A stretch of DNA of 63,145 nucleotides from Jatrophihabitans_A sp035248685 (GTDB lineage: Bacteria > Actinomycetota > Actinomycetes > Mycobacteriales > Jatrophihabitantaceae). The stretch is from positions 1-63,145 of the forward strand of contig DATFHF010000063.1 of assembly GCA_035248685.1 (NCBI GenBank). Direction: 5' to 3'. Of this stretch, positions 50,487 through 59,741 are shown piece by piece (the first letter of the stretch is position 1; each line of letters begins with the position of its first letter). Position numbers and translations under genes: made by a program. The notes beneath the pieces are model-generated. The model was not told where the DNA came from. It ran no database searches and saw nothing but the letters and a program-made list of their open reading frames with translations.

Positions 50487-53400
50487 TCTGCCTCCCGCAG
50501 TCGGGACGGCGCTGCCGCTCGCATCAGCGCGCGGCCGGCGAGGATCGCGGTCACCACCAGCAGCGCCAGGAAAGCGAGCGCGAACAGCAGCACGCCGAGC
50601 AGCGCCGGCCGGTAGTGCAACGCGACCGGCGTCGGGTCGGCGAACTCCGGGATGGTGGGCATCGCCAACCGTGCGGCCAGATAACCGGCCGGCCCGCCGA
50701 GCAGCACCGCCGCCCCCAGCAGCAGCAACTGCTCGATGACCGAACTGCGCAACAGCGTGCGGCGGCCGATCCCGAGGGCACGCAAGGACGCCAGTTCGAA
50801 CGAGCGCCGTCGACCGGTGGCGGCGATCGCGATCGCGGTGCCGCCGACCGCCAACACCGAACCGGCGATCGCGCACACCACCAGCAGCCGCAGCGCCAGC
50901 GCCGGACCCTGCCGGGCCAGCTCGTCCAGCCGGCCGGTCTCGGTAGGTCCGGCTTGCAGCACCAGCCCGGCGGCCTGCAACCGGGCGAGCGCGTCAGGTG
51001 GCGCTGCCGGGCCGAGCCAGATCGACCAGTTCGCCTCCGAGTCGAAGGTCGGCAGCTGGGCGCGGATGGCAGACAGATCCACCAGCACGCCATCGGTGAG
51101 CACCGACGGCAGCACCCGGGACGTAGCCACCACGTCGATGATGGCGCGGGTGTCGGTGTTGTCGGCGACCTGAAGCGCACTGGGTGCGTCGGGTCCGGTC
51201 ACCACACCGAACGCACCGGCCACCACCGGCAGCGGACTCGGGCTGTCGTTGTGGGCGATGCCGGCCGATCCGCCGTCCCGGCTGGTAAAGGCGTCCGACA
51301 GGCCGGCACCGGTCGCGGTCAGCTGGTCGGTGGCGTTGCCCGCCAGCTTGGCCCGCCGCCAGTCACCGATGCTGGCCAGCCCCGCCGACAACGGCTGCCA
51401 CTGACCGCCCTGTTGCACCTCGATGCCGCTCACCAGCACCGTCCCGCCGAGCGGGCCGAAGGTGTCGATCGGCCGCTCCCAGGTGAAGCCGGTGAGGGTG
51501 CAGCCGGACCGGCAATTCGCCGTTACCTGGTAGCTGTGGCTCCCGGGCCGGAGCGACCCGGCCCGAATATTCAGCGGCGGCCGGTTGGGCGCCCGCAGGT
51601 TCAACACCACGATCGGGGTGGTGCCCGGCGTCAGGTTGCTGGCGCTCAGCGTCACCCGCACCGCGCTGCCGGTGATCAGCAGCGGCTTCGGCGTGCTGAC
51701 CGGGTGTATCGCGGTGGCCAGCTGCGCGGTGCTCAAACCGCCGCTGGCCGGATAAGCCACCGCGACCAGCCGGCTGGCGTCCACTGCCAGCAGCCGACCG
51801 GTCACCGAGCTGCCGCCGTCGGGCAGCCAGTTCGCCGTCGCCATCGCCCAGCGGCCGTCCGGATCGGCGACCCGGGTGGCCTCTATAGGATCGTGCAGCG
51901 GCTCGAACTGCACCGGTGCGGTGCCCGGGGCGCCGATTTCGGCTCGGGCCCGGGCCTGCCGGTTGGACTGGGCCACTCCCTCGCCGGCGATGGCGAAGGT
52001 GGCCAGCCCGACCGCCACTGCTAGCAGCGCGGCCAACCGCAGTCCGGCCGGTCGCCGGACGACCTGCCGGGCGGCCAAGAACAGACCGATTCGCCGGGTG
52101 CCCCGGGTCAGCGGCAGCAGCGGCCGCAGCGCGATCGGCACCAGCCGGATGCCCAGCAGGGCGACCGCGAACACCAGCAGGGCCGGTGCCAGCAGGGTGG
52201 CCGGATGTGCGCCGCCGTGGCTGCCGGCCCGGCGCAACGCAACCAGGCCGGCGATCGCGGCCAGCGCCAGCAGCACGTCCAGCGCGAGCATCCACCGGCT
52301 CGGATGATGCCCCGGCGTCCGCCGCCACTGCTCGAGTACCGAGCGTCGCAAGGTTCGCCGGCCGGCCGCCACCGCGGCGACCATGCTGCCAGCCAGCGCC
52401 GCGGCGACCGCTACCACGGTGGCAGCGGTGAGCGCCACCGGGGTGCCTGGCACCAGGGCCGAGGTCGCGAACAGCCGGACCGACAGCCAGCCGCCGAGCA
52501 GGCCGAGCGGCGTGGCCACCGCGATCAACAGCAAGGGCTCGACCAGTCCGAAGTTCAAGGTGGCCAGCGGTGGCAGGCCGCGCAGCTTGGCCAGCGCGAT
52601 CTCACTGCCCTTGGCCTCGACGGCGTCTGCGATCACCTGGAACAACACCAACCAGGCCAGCACCGCCAGCTGTAACGACACCAGCAGGGTGGACCGGTCC
52701 ACCAGCCGTTGCTCCGCCGCGGCCGCGTTCAGCACCTGAAGGACGTCGGTGTTGAAGGACGAATCGGGGCTGGCCTCAGCCCGGAAGACGCTCAGCTGAG
52801 CCACGTCCTTGCGAAGCCGGGCGACACCGGACAGCCGTACCTGGTGCGGGTCGATCGGATAGTCCACCTGCACCTCGACGTGGGTGGGGGTGGCCAGCGT
52901 CGCTAGCTCGGAGCGGTCGATGAACAGCGCGTCCACCGCGTCCGGAGCGTCGCCGTAGCCCGGGTGAGCGTCGAAGTAGGTTCGGCCCTGCCAGAACGGG
53001 TCCTCGCTGTCGCGCAGCCGGTAGCTGCCGACGATGGTCACTACGGCCGGCTTGGCTGCGCCGCCCGGGACGTCCTGCTGCACGCCCGGCAGCTGGATCC
53101 GCATGCCGACCTGCCAGCCGTAGTAGTCACCGTCCAGCGTCCGCTCGCTGACCACCACCTCGTTGGCCGCGGTCACACAGCGGCCCCGCACGATGGTGAG
53201 GTGGGCGCAGCTACCGTCCCGCCACACCATCCGGGTGGTCGGGCCGAGGTCACCGTTGCCGACCTGCTGCGGGGTCTGGGTCCGGGTCGGTAACACCACC
53301 GCCGCCACCACCCGCGGGTAGGCCTTGATGGAGCCGGGCCGAGGGCCGAGCGCGATCGCCTCGTTCAGATCACCCTCGGTTTGCAGGTCCTGGCCGAAGC

Positions 53401-53587
53401 TGTAGTGCAGCGCGGCCTGGGTCGGTGATGCCAGCAACCGGTCGCGCAGCGTGGACTCATCGGCCGCCCGGGCATACAGCGGGCCCAGCGAGCCGGCCCC
53501 GATGGTGATCAGCGCTACCAGCAGCGTTGCCGCCGACAGCCCCCGTCGCCACCACAGCGCACGCAGCAACAAGCTGAGTCGATCCAC
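50483..53587 (-). CDS. Large FtsX-like (MacB-type) ABC permease
   Basis: A 1,034-residue permease with two FtsX-like membrane modules and large extracytoplasmic regions. N-terminal helix LSAATLLVALITIGAGSLG; central helices around residues 300-540 (LLVSLQLAVLAWLVLFQVIADAV, LLLIAVATPLGLLGG) ; C-terminal helices from about 880. Two cysteines (CRSGC) lie in the second outer domain. Works with the two ATPases downstream, to move a lipophilic substrate or transmit a signal. Substrate unknown. Confidence 0.85.
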   Translation of the reverse strand: MDRLSLLLRALWWRRGLSAATLLVALITIGAGSLGPLYARAADESTLRDRLLASPTQAALHYSFGQDLQTEGDLNEAIALGPRPGSIKAYPRVVAAVVLPTRTQTPQQVGNGDLGPTTRMVWRDGSCAHLTIVRGRCVTAANEVVVSERTLDGDYYGWQVGMRIQLPGVQQDVPGGAAKPAVVTIVGSYRLRDSEDPFWQGRTYFDAHPGYGDAPDAVDALFIDRSELATLATPTHVEVQVDYPIDPHQVRLSGVARLRKDVAQLSVFRAEASPDSSFNTDVLQVLNAAAAEQRLVDRSTLLVSLQLAVLAWLVLFQVIADAVEAKGSEIALAKLRGLPPLATLNFGLVEPLLLIAVATPLGLLGGWLSVRLFATSALVPGTPVALTAATVVAVAAALAGSMVAAVAAGRRTLRRSVLEQWRRTPGHHPSRWMLALDVLLALAAIAGLVALRRAGSHGGAHPATLLAPALLVFAVALLGIRLVPIALRPLLPLTRGTRRIGLFLAARQVVRRPAGLRLAALLAVAVGLATFAIAGEGVAQSNRQARARAEIGAPGTAPVQFEPLHDPIEATRVADPDGRWAMATANWLPDGGSSVTGRLLAVDASRLVAVAYPASGGLSTAQLATAIHPVSTPKPLLITGSAVRVTLSASNLTPGTTPIVVLNLRAPNRPPLNIRAGSLRPGSHSYQVTANCRSGCTLTGFTWERPIDTFGPLGGTVLVSGIEVQQGGQWQPLSAGLASIGDWRRAKLAGNATDQLTATGAGLSDAFTSRDGGSAGIAHNDSPSPLPVVAGAFGVVTGPDAPSALQVADNTDTRAIIDVVATSRVLPSVLTDGVLVDLSAIRAQLPTFDSEANWSIWLGPAAPPDALARLQAAGLVLQAGPTETGRLDELARQGPALALRLLVVCAIAGSVLAVGGTAIAIAATGRRRSFELASLRALGIGRRTLLRSSVIEQLLLLGAAVLLGGPAGYLAARLAMPTIPEFADPTPVALHYRPALLGVLLFALAFLALLVVTAILAGRALMRAAAPSRLREAE

Positions 53588-53799
53588 GCCCGTCGCCGCG
53601 CCTTTCCCCGTAATGTGGCCAGTCGGTAACTCCTATCAGACCACGGGTCGCGCCGAAGCTGGCGTCGGCAGGCGATGAGTTATCGTTCCGATGCCACAAT
53701 CCCTGTCAAGCATGCTGATCCAGGCGGTTGCACGAAACGATGCCAAACCTGCTGGTGCAATTCGGTCAGCATGCGACGATGCTCGGCTGACCTACCGCC

Positions 53800-53806
53800 G
53801 TTCACC
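53800..53806 (+). promoter_or_regulatory. Possible PHO-box half site
   Basis: GTTCACC at 53800-53806, 64 bases before the nuclease start, matches the PhoP half-site of streptomycetes; the neighbouring 11-mers fit poorly. The 282-base spacer 53588-53869 shows nothing else clear. Confidence 0.2.
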
Positions 53807-53869
53807 CTGTCCCGGGTCATATCGCGACCCCCGTCCGACCATCTGTCGATACCCAGAGCTGGAGAGTTC

Positions 53870-56647
53870 ATGCCTGTCCACACCCATGCCGTCGACCGGA
53901 AGGCGACCATCAGAACCGTGCTGGCCGGCACGGCCGCCGGTGCGCTCGTACTCGGTGGCGGCGTTGCGCTGCTGTCCTCGAACGCCGGCGCGGTCGACTT
54001 GACCTCGAACGTCGTGATCAGCGAGGTCTACGGCGGCGGCGGCAACACCGGTGCGCAATACCAGAACGACTTCATCGAGCTGTACAACCACGGCAGCAGC
54101 GCGCAGAGCGTGGCCGGCTGGTCGGTTCAGTACGCCTCGTCCGCGGGCACCAGTTGGTCGCGGACCCTGCTGACCGGCACCGTGCCGGCCGGCGGCTTCT
54201 ATCTGATCGCCGAAGGCGCCGGGGCCGGTAACGGCGTCCCGCTGCCCACCCCGAACGACACCGGCACGATCGCGATGAGCGCGACCAGCGGCAAGGTGGC
54301 GCTGGTCAACAACGGCACCGCGCTGACCGGTTGTGCGGCCACCTGCGATTCGGCGGCCGGCGTCGTGGACTTCGTCGGCTACGGCGCTGCCAACGACGCC
54401 GCCGGTTCGCCGACGCCGACGCTGAGCAACACCACCTCGGCGCAGCGGACCACCTCGCCGTACACCAACACCGGCAACAACTCGGCCGACTTCACCGTCG
54501 CGGCGCCGACTCCGGCCGGTGGTGGCAACACTCCGCCGCCCGGTTGCGACAGCACCCCGACCCCGCCGGAGTGCGTGCCCGGCAGCACCACCATCCAGGA
54601 CGTGCAGGGCACCGGCTTCAAGTCGCCGCTGCTCGGCCAGACGGTGTCCAAGGTGGACGGTATCGTGACCGCGACCCGCACCGTCGGCTCGTCCAGGGGC
54701 TTCTGGATCCAGCAGGCGCAGCCGGACACCACCCGGACCAGCGCCTCGTCCGGCGTGTTCGTGTTCACCTCCTCGGCCACCGTTGCGGTCGGCGACCGGG
54801 TGCTGGTGACCGGCAAGGTGTCGGACTTCTACCCGTTGTCCTCCGGCGAGACGCTGGCCACCACGTCCAGCCTGTCCATCACCGAGATCGCGCCGACGCT
54901 GATTACCAAGGTCAGCTCGGGCAATCCGCTGCCGGCCGCGCTGGTGCTCAGCCCGACCACGGTGCCGGACACCTACGCTCCGACCACCGACTCCGGCAAC
55001 GTGGAATCGATCGACCCGGTCGATCCGACCCGATCCGCGCTGGAGTTCTGGGAGGCGCACGAGGGCATGCGGGTCGAGGTCGACAACGCCCGGGTGGTCG
55101 GTCCCGGCAAGCCCCAGTTCGGCGAGATTTACGTGACCACCAAGCCGGATCAGCAGCCTACCTACCGGGGTGGCACTTACGTCGACAGCTATGACCTGCC
55201 GTCCGGCCGGCTGCTGATCACCACCAACAACGGCACGGTGCCGGCCGCCAACGTCGGTGACGAGCTGACCGGCGCCACCGTCGGCCCGGTGGACTGGTCG
55301 ACCTTCGGTGGCTACGACATCGCGGCCAGCACCCTGGGCGGCTACCAGGACAACAACCTGCAGCCGACGCTGGCCACCCCGCAGGCCTCCGACCAGCTGG
55401 CCATCGCCACCTACAACGTGGAGAACCTGGCCCCGAGCGACCCGCAGTCCAAGTTCGACCAGCTCGGCGCCGGCGTGGTGACCAACCTCAAGTCGCCGGA
55501 CATCATCTCGGTCGAAGAGATCCAGGACAACGACGGTGCCACCGATGACGGAGTGGTGGCCGCCGACCAGACGCTGGCCAAGCTGACCGCGGCGATCAGT
55601 GCGGCGGGCGGCCCCAGCTACCAGTGGTCGGAGATCGACCCGGTCAACGACGCCGACGGCGGCCAGCCGGGCGGCAACATCCGGGTGGTGTTCCTGTACA
55701 ACCCGGACCGGGTGGCCTTCGTGGCCAAGCCGGGCGGCGATTCCACCACCGCGGTGTCGGTGAGCACCGGCAGCGACGGCACCGCCGAATTGTCGGTGTC
55801 GCCGGGCCGAGTGGATCCGACCAACGACGCCTGGACGGACAGCCGCAAGCCGCTGGCCGGGGAGTTCATCTTCCAGGGCAAGAAGGTGATCGTGGTGGGC
55901 AACCACTTCAACTCCAAGGGCGGTGACCAGAGTGCGGACGGCCGGTTCCAGCCGCCGACCCGCAGCTCGGAGGTGCAGCGCCAGCAGCAGGCCACGGTGC
56001 TGAACAACTTCGTGCACCAGGTGCTGACCGCCGACCCGCGGGCGAACCTCGTGCTGGCCGGTGACTTCAACGACTACCAGTTCTCCCCGTCGATGAAGAC
56101 GCTGACCGACAACGGCGCGACGCTGACCGACCTGATCACCACGCTGCCGGCCGACCAGCAGTACACCTATGTGTTCAACGGGATCTCGCAGGTGCTGGAT
56201 CACATCTTCGTGTCCGCGCCGCTGTCGGCGGCCGGCTCGGATGCGGTGTCCTACGACGTGATCCACGTCAATTCCGAGTTCGGCAACCAGGCGTCGGACC
56301 ACGACCCGCAGGTGGTGCGGATCCGGCCGATATCGCATTACCTCCAAGGCACCGTGAGCGGGCCCGGCATCGTTCGGGTGCGCGACGACGCCACCATGAC
56401 GCTGACCGGTTGGAACCCGAACGAGCCGATCAGCGTGCTGCTGGACGGCGTGTTGGTGGCCACCGTCACTCCGGATTCGACCGGGACGGCGACGGTGACG
56501 TTGACCGTGGGCAAGGACGTCCCCGCCGGTACCCACACGGTGACCGCAATGGCTGCCGACGGCGTCACCAGCACCACCGCCACCTTCGTGGTGACCAAGA
56601 AGAACTGTCCGCCGCCGGCCACCTCACCGAACTCCTGCCTCGGCTGA
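53870..56647 (+). CDS. ExeM/NucH-family extracellular endonuclease with lamin-tail domain
   Basis: A 925-residue secreted nuclease. Signal peptide (TVLAGTAAGALVLGGGVA) then a lamin-tail domain (VVISEVYGGGGNTGA, DFIELYNHG), a Pro/Thr linker, an OB-like region, and the endonuclease/exonuclease/phosphatase domain: IATYNVENLAP (near 511), NHFNSKGGDQS (near 678), LAGDFNDYQFSPS (near 730) and SDHDPQVVRI (near 810). A last Ig-like domain ends VVTKKNC. ATG at 53870 follows GGAGAG. Degrades external DNA for phosphate or nutrient use. Two cysteine pairs probably form disulfides. Confidence 0.92.
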   Translation: MPVHTHAVDRKATIRTVLAGTAAGALVLGGGVALLSSNAGAVDLTSNVVISEVYGGGGNTGAQYQNDFIELYNHGSSAQSVAGWSVQYASSAGTSWSRTLLTGTVPAGGFYLIAEGAGAGNGVPLPTPNDTGTIAMSATSGKVALVNNGTALTGCAATCDSAAGVVDFVGYGAANDAAGSPTPTLSNTTSAQRTTSPYTNTGNNSADFTVAAPTPAGGGNTPPPGCDSTPTPPECVPGSTTIQDVQGTGFKSPLLGQTVSKVDGIVTATRTVGSSRGFWIQQAQPDTTRTSASSGVFVFTSSATVAVGDRVLVTGKVSDFYPLSSGETLATTSSLSITEIAPTLITKVSSGNPLPAALVLSPTTVPDTYAPTTDSGNVESIDPVDPTRSALEFWEAHEGMRVEVDNARVVGPGKPQFGEIYVTTKPDQQPTYRGGTYVDSYDLPSGRLLITTNNGTVPAANVGDELTGATVGPVDWSTFGGYDIAASTLGGYQDNNLQPTLATPQASDQLAIATYNVENLAPSDPQSKFDQLGAGVVTNLKSPDIISVEEIQDNDGATDDGVVAADQTLAKLTAAISAAGGPSYQWSEIDPVNDADGGQPGGNIRVVFLYNPDRVAFVAKPGGDSTTAVSVSTGSDGTAELSVSPGRVDPTNDAWTDSRKPLAGEFIFQGKKVIVVGNHFNSKGGDQSADGRFQPPTRSSEVQRQQQATVLNNFVHQVLTADPRANLVLAGDFNDYQFSPSMKTLTDNGATLTDLITTLPADQQYTYVFNGISQVLDHIFVSAPLSAAGSDAVSYDVIHVNSEFGNQASDHDPQVVRIRPISHYLQGTVSGPGIVRVRDDATMTLTGWNPNEPISVLLDGVLVATVTPDSTGTATVTLTVGKDVPAGTHTVTAMAADGVTSTTATFVVTKKNCPPPATSPNSCLG

Positions 56648-56666
56648 CGTTGGTCCGATAACGAGT

Positions 56667-56698
56667 GCGGCCCGAACCGAGTCATCGGTTCGGGCCGC
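56667..56698. terminator. Strong bidirectional hairpin
   Basis: A perfect 14-base-pair stem (56667-56680 with 56685-56698) and a four-base loop between convergent genes; works for either strand. Confidence 0.85.
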
Positions 56699-56715
56699 GC
56701 TGTATTTGCGATCTG

Positions 56716-57558
56716 TCAGTCGGCTGGCAGCGGGGCGCCATAGGAGTCGATCAGCACCCGCCCGGCCAAGACCGGATCGAGCTTGATCGTCACCGAGCGC
56801 CGGTACCCCATCCCATTGCAGGCCAGGGGGTGGTCGGCCGAATAGGTTGATTGGGTGGTATCGCCGGGCAGTTCTGTGATGGTAATCAGGACGGCCGAAC
56901 CGGATTGGAACGGGTTTGCCTGGTAGTTCGTCTGGCAGGGCCCAGGATCGGCAGGTCCGCCGGTAAACGTGAGCGTGACGCTGTCGCCACCGGGCGCGAT
57001 GCTGGCAGCGAGGTTTCCGGTATCCGTCGGCGGTGGCGAGACCTTGGGCCAGCGGTCTGAAGGAGCGATCGCCAACACGCTGGCGACATCGCGAACCCCG
57101 GTGAAGCTGAATTGCCAGGCGGGCAGGGTTCGTTGCCCGCGGTCGGTGGCAAAGGTCGCGGTGCCCAGCCGGGCCGCGGTGATGGCGAGCGTTGCTTTGC
57201 TTGGCGGTGTGCTCAGGTCCCTGCGACTCAGGTCCGCGAGTGCCTGGGTGGCAGTGAGGAGTCGCTGCTGATGCCAGGTCGGGGAGTCACCCGGCAGCGT
57301 GGTGGCTACCGTGAAGTTCCCGTAGACGTAAGCCTCTTTGTCGTCGCCGTTGCGGAATCCGCTTGTCGGATCGATGATCTCCGGTCCGGCGAGCACCAGT
57401 GGACGCGGCGACGACCCAGCCGGAAAGCCGCTCCACAAGCGCAGCGCTGCCTCGATGGCTTGTGTACGATCCGCGGTGACAGTCGGCCGCCCGCTGCTCG
57501 CGCACCCGCACAGCAGCATGGAAGCCGCCGTGATCACGATCAGTCGGCGTCCGGGCAT
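56716..57558 (-). CDS. Putative lipoprotein, hypothetical
   Basis: A 280-residue exported lipoprotein. The signal LIVITAASMLLCGC has a lipobox with Cys19 as the modified residue (Leu at -3, Gly at -1). The mature part has repeated beta-like segments (PAWQFSFTGVRDVASVLAIAP, SVTLTFTGGPADPG) and one Cys pair candidate (GPCQTNY, LACNGMGY). No named family is recognised. Convergent with the nuclease gene across the hairpin. Confidence 0.72.
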   Translation of the reverse strand: MPGRRLIVITAASMLLCGCASSGRPTVTADRTQAIEAALRLWSGFPAGSSPRPLVLAGPEIIDPTSGFRNGDDKEAYVYGNFTVATTLPGDSPTWHQQRLLTATQALADLSRRDLSTPPSKATLAITAARLGTATFATDRGQRTLPAWQFSFTGVRDVASVLAIAPSDRWPKVSPPPTDTGNLAASIAPGGDSVTLTFTGGPADPGPCQTNYQANPFQSGSAVLITITELPGDTTQSTYSADHPLACNGMGYRRSVTIKLDPVLAGRVLIDSYGAPLPAD

Positions 57559-57688
57559 CCAGCACCTCGCCTCAGTCGGTGGCGATTAGCCTGCCACCGC
57601 AGGCCGATGGCTGACAGCGTCCGACCTCGATAGCCGCCGACCCGTATGCGAATAGCGGCCGACCCGTGACCCAGCCGCGGATGGGACC

Positions 57689-58213
57689 TCAGACCAGGGC
57701 GGGTCGGCTGATGCCCAGGCCGCTGCGGGCGTCCGGGCCGTACTTGGCCAGCTCGGCGTCGAGGTTGAGCGCCCTGATGCCGGCCGACTTGGTCCGGTCG
57801 GCCTCGGTCAGCAGGTTGGCCGGGATGATCCAGACCACCTCGAACTCCAGGCCGTCCGGATCCTTTGCGTATAGCGACTTGGTGGTGCCGTGGTCCGACG
57901 CGCCCATCAGAGCGCCGGCTGCGGACAGCTTGCCGGCCAGGTCGGCCAGGTCGCCCAAGGTATCCACCTCCCAGGCCAGGTGATACAGCCCGACCGTGCT
58001 CCGGCCCGCGCCGGACGGACCGGCCGCGCTGCCGATCTGGAACAGCCCCAGGTCATGGTCGTTGGTCGAGCCGGGCGCGCGCAGGAAGGCGGCGCCGGTG
58101 ATCGCGTCACCGCCGGCGATGTAGTCGAAGCCGAGCACATCGCGGTAGAACGCCACGCTGGCGGCGACGTCGCGTACGTAGAGCACCGCGTGGTTGAGCC
58201 GGAAGATGGACAT
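57689..58213 (-). CDS. VOC-family (glyoxalase/dioxygenase-fold) protein
   Basis: A 174-residue vicinal-oxygen-chelate protein. LNHAVLYVRDVAASVAFYRDVLGFDY opens the first beta-alpha-beta unit (quoted parts: LNHAVLYVRDV, FYRDVLGFDY); LYHLAWEVDTLGDLA and DPDGLEFEVVWIIPA make the second. The metal-ligand His/Glu positions look present (His8, His in LYHLAWE, Glu in LEFEVVW). Resembles catechol-2,3-dioxygenase-type members; substrate unknown. Confidence 0.85.
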   Translation of the reverse strand: MSIFRLNHAVLYVRDVAASVAFYRDVLGFDYIAGGDAITGAAFLRAPGSTNDHDLGLFQIGSAAGPSGAGRSTVGLYHLAWEVDTLGDLADLAGKLSAAGALMGASDHGTTKSLYAKDPDGLEFEVVWIIPANLLTEADRTKSAGIRALNLDAELAKYGPDARSGLGISRPALV

Positions 58214-58320
58214 GTTTCGCTGCCTCCGCTTGGTCTGTGGTTGCTTACCTTAGCCAACAGAGTTGAGCGTTCAACTATTCCTGGGACGCCCGCTGATGCA
58301 GCTCAGTGTACGAGCGCAAG

Positions 58321-58363
58321 AAGTGGAGGGTTCTGCCGCCGATAGCGTCAGAACCCTCCACTT
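58321..58363. terminator. Terminator of the pil operon
   Basis: A perfect 15-base-pair inverted repeat (58321-58335 with 58349-58363) with a 13-base loop lies 21 bases after the pilO stop on the minus strand. Confidence 0.8.
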
Positions 58364-58383
58364 CTGGGGCCGGGCTAGTGCGG

Positions 58384-59034
58384 TTATTTCGTAGTCGTGG
58401 CAGCAGCGAGTTGCTTCTGGAGGGCGGCGGCCACCTCGGGCGTCTGCGGTGCGACGTAGACCTGAAGCTGGATGGTGAGCTGAGTGAGCTTGCCGGTCTT
58501 GGACGCGTCGTTGGCCAGCTGGGTCGAGGTGACCAATGCCGACCGCTGATCGTTCTGCACCGCGTGCAGGTACTTCAGGTCGTCGGCGATGACGCCCTTG
58601 ACGATGACGGTCAGCGGTAGCGCGTACAGCTGGCCGGCGGCCGATCCGGTGGGCGCTGCGGCCGGCTGACCCGGCTTGGCCGTCGCCGACACCGGACCTG
58701 AGGCACTGATGCCGGTGACCTGCACGTGGTTGCTGGCCGCATAGGCGCTCAGCTGCCGGGTGTAGGCGGCGATGTCGGTGTCCACCGGCAGCGCGGTGCG
58801 CGCCTGCAGCAGGGCGGTGGTGAGCGCCGACATGTCAGCGTTCTGCTGCTGGAGCTTGCGAATGTTGACCTGCAGCGATGCGTTCTGGTTTTGCGCGTCG
58901 GTGGTCTGTGACTCCAGCGAGGACGCGTTCGACAGCTCCGGGCCGACCGCGAGGAACCAGGCGATCGCGATCACCACGATCGCGGCGAGGACACCGCCGA
59001 GCATCCAGAACCGGTCGCTCTTCAGGGCTTTCAT
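58384..59034 (-). CDS. pilO: Type IV pilus alignment protein PilO
   Basis: A 216-residue PilO-like protein. One N-terminal helix (GVLAAIVVIAIAWFLAVGPEL), then a coiled coil (LESQTTDAQNQNASLQVN) and a periplasmic-type ferredoxin-like domain (AYTRQLSAYAASNHVQVTGI). It links PilM/PilN to the pilus. ATG overlaps the pilN stop. Last gene of the operon. Confidence 0.87.
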   Translation of the reverse strand: MKALKSDRFWMLGGVLAAIVVIAIAWFLAVGPELSNASSLESQTTDAQNQNASLQVNIRKLQQQNADMSALTTALLQARTALPVDTDIAAYTRQLSAYAASNHVQVTGISASGPVSATAKPGQPAAAPTGSAAGQLYALPLTVIVKGVIADDLKYLHAVQNDQRSALVTSTQLANDASKTGKLTQLTIQLQVYVAPQTPEVAAALQKQLAAATTTK

Positions 59035-59741
59035 CAGTTGCCTCCCGCGGCAGAACTTGACGACGCGTTGGACAGGTCGTACCGGTGCGACAGCAGGCTG
59101 TCGTTGATCGACATCTGCACGGTGAACTGGGCGCCGGTGTCATTGACCGTGCTGGTGGACGGATACGGATCCACCACGCCCTTGAGCCCGTTCAGCCGGT
59201 CCACGAACACCGCGACATCGGAAACCTTCAGAACCTGTCCGCTCATCGTGATGGTGCCGATGTGGTCCTGGCCCGAGGTGTCCAGCGCCGAGGCGCCGAT
59301 GTTGTTGGCGGCAGTCGGCGTCGGCGCGGCGATGGTGAGCGCCATTTGGTTCACCGAGGCACCGGCCGGCAACTGCTTGAGCAGCGAGTCGATCAGGCCC
59401 GAGGTGTCCACGTCCATCGCCATCAGCTTGGCCAGCTGGGTGCGCACCTGGGTGACGTTGCCCTGGATCTGGGTGACGCCGCGGTAGCGGTTCTGGTCGG
59501 CCAGCAGTTGGCTGGTGCGGTTCTGCTCGACCGACAGCGCCTGGGCCGCCTGGTGGCTGCGGTACATGGCGTAGCCGCCACCCGCGCCGGCGACCAGCAG
59601 CAGCAGGAACAGCAGGATCGCGACCAGCTTCTGCAGCGCACGGACCCGCCGAGCCTGCAGCAACTCCGGTGGGATGAGGTTGGCGACGATGCCCCAGCCG
59701 GGCATCGTGCTCCACAGCTCCCGAGGCTGCATGGTGGTCAT
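59034..59741 (-). CDS. pilN: Type IV pilus assembly protein PilN
   Basis: A 235-residue PilN-like protein. The short cytoplasmic lead carries the PilM-binding motif NLIPPELLQARRVR, followed by the helix LVAILLFLLLLVAGAGGGYAM (quoted as two parts: LVAILLFLLLL and VAGAGGGYAM), a coiled coil and a ferredoxin-like domain. ATG at 59741 overlaps the pilM stop by four bases. Confidence 0.9.
   Translation of the reverse strand: MTTMQPRELWSTMPGWGIVANLIPPELLQARRVRALQKLVAILLFLLLLVAGAGGGYAMYRSHQAAQALSVEQNRTSQLLADQNRYRGVTQIQGNVTQVRTQLAKLMAMDVDTSGLIDSLLKQLPAGASVNQMALTIAAPTPTAANNIGASALDTSGQDHIGTITMSGQVLKVSDVAVFVDRLNGLKGVVDPYPSTSTVNDTGAQFTVQMSINDSLLSHRYDLSNASSSSAAGGN

Noticed and set aside
53675..53869. N-terminal extension of the ExeM/NucH nuclease
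   Set aside because: The signal peptide and a good ribosome-binding site belong to ATG 53870.
53588..53869. Riboswitch or small RNA upstream of the nuclease
   Set aside because: No conserved fold could be recognised by eye.
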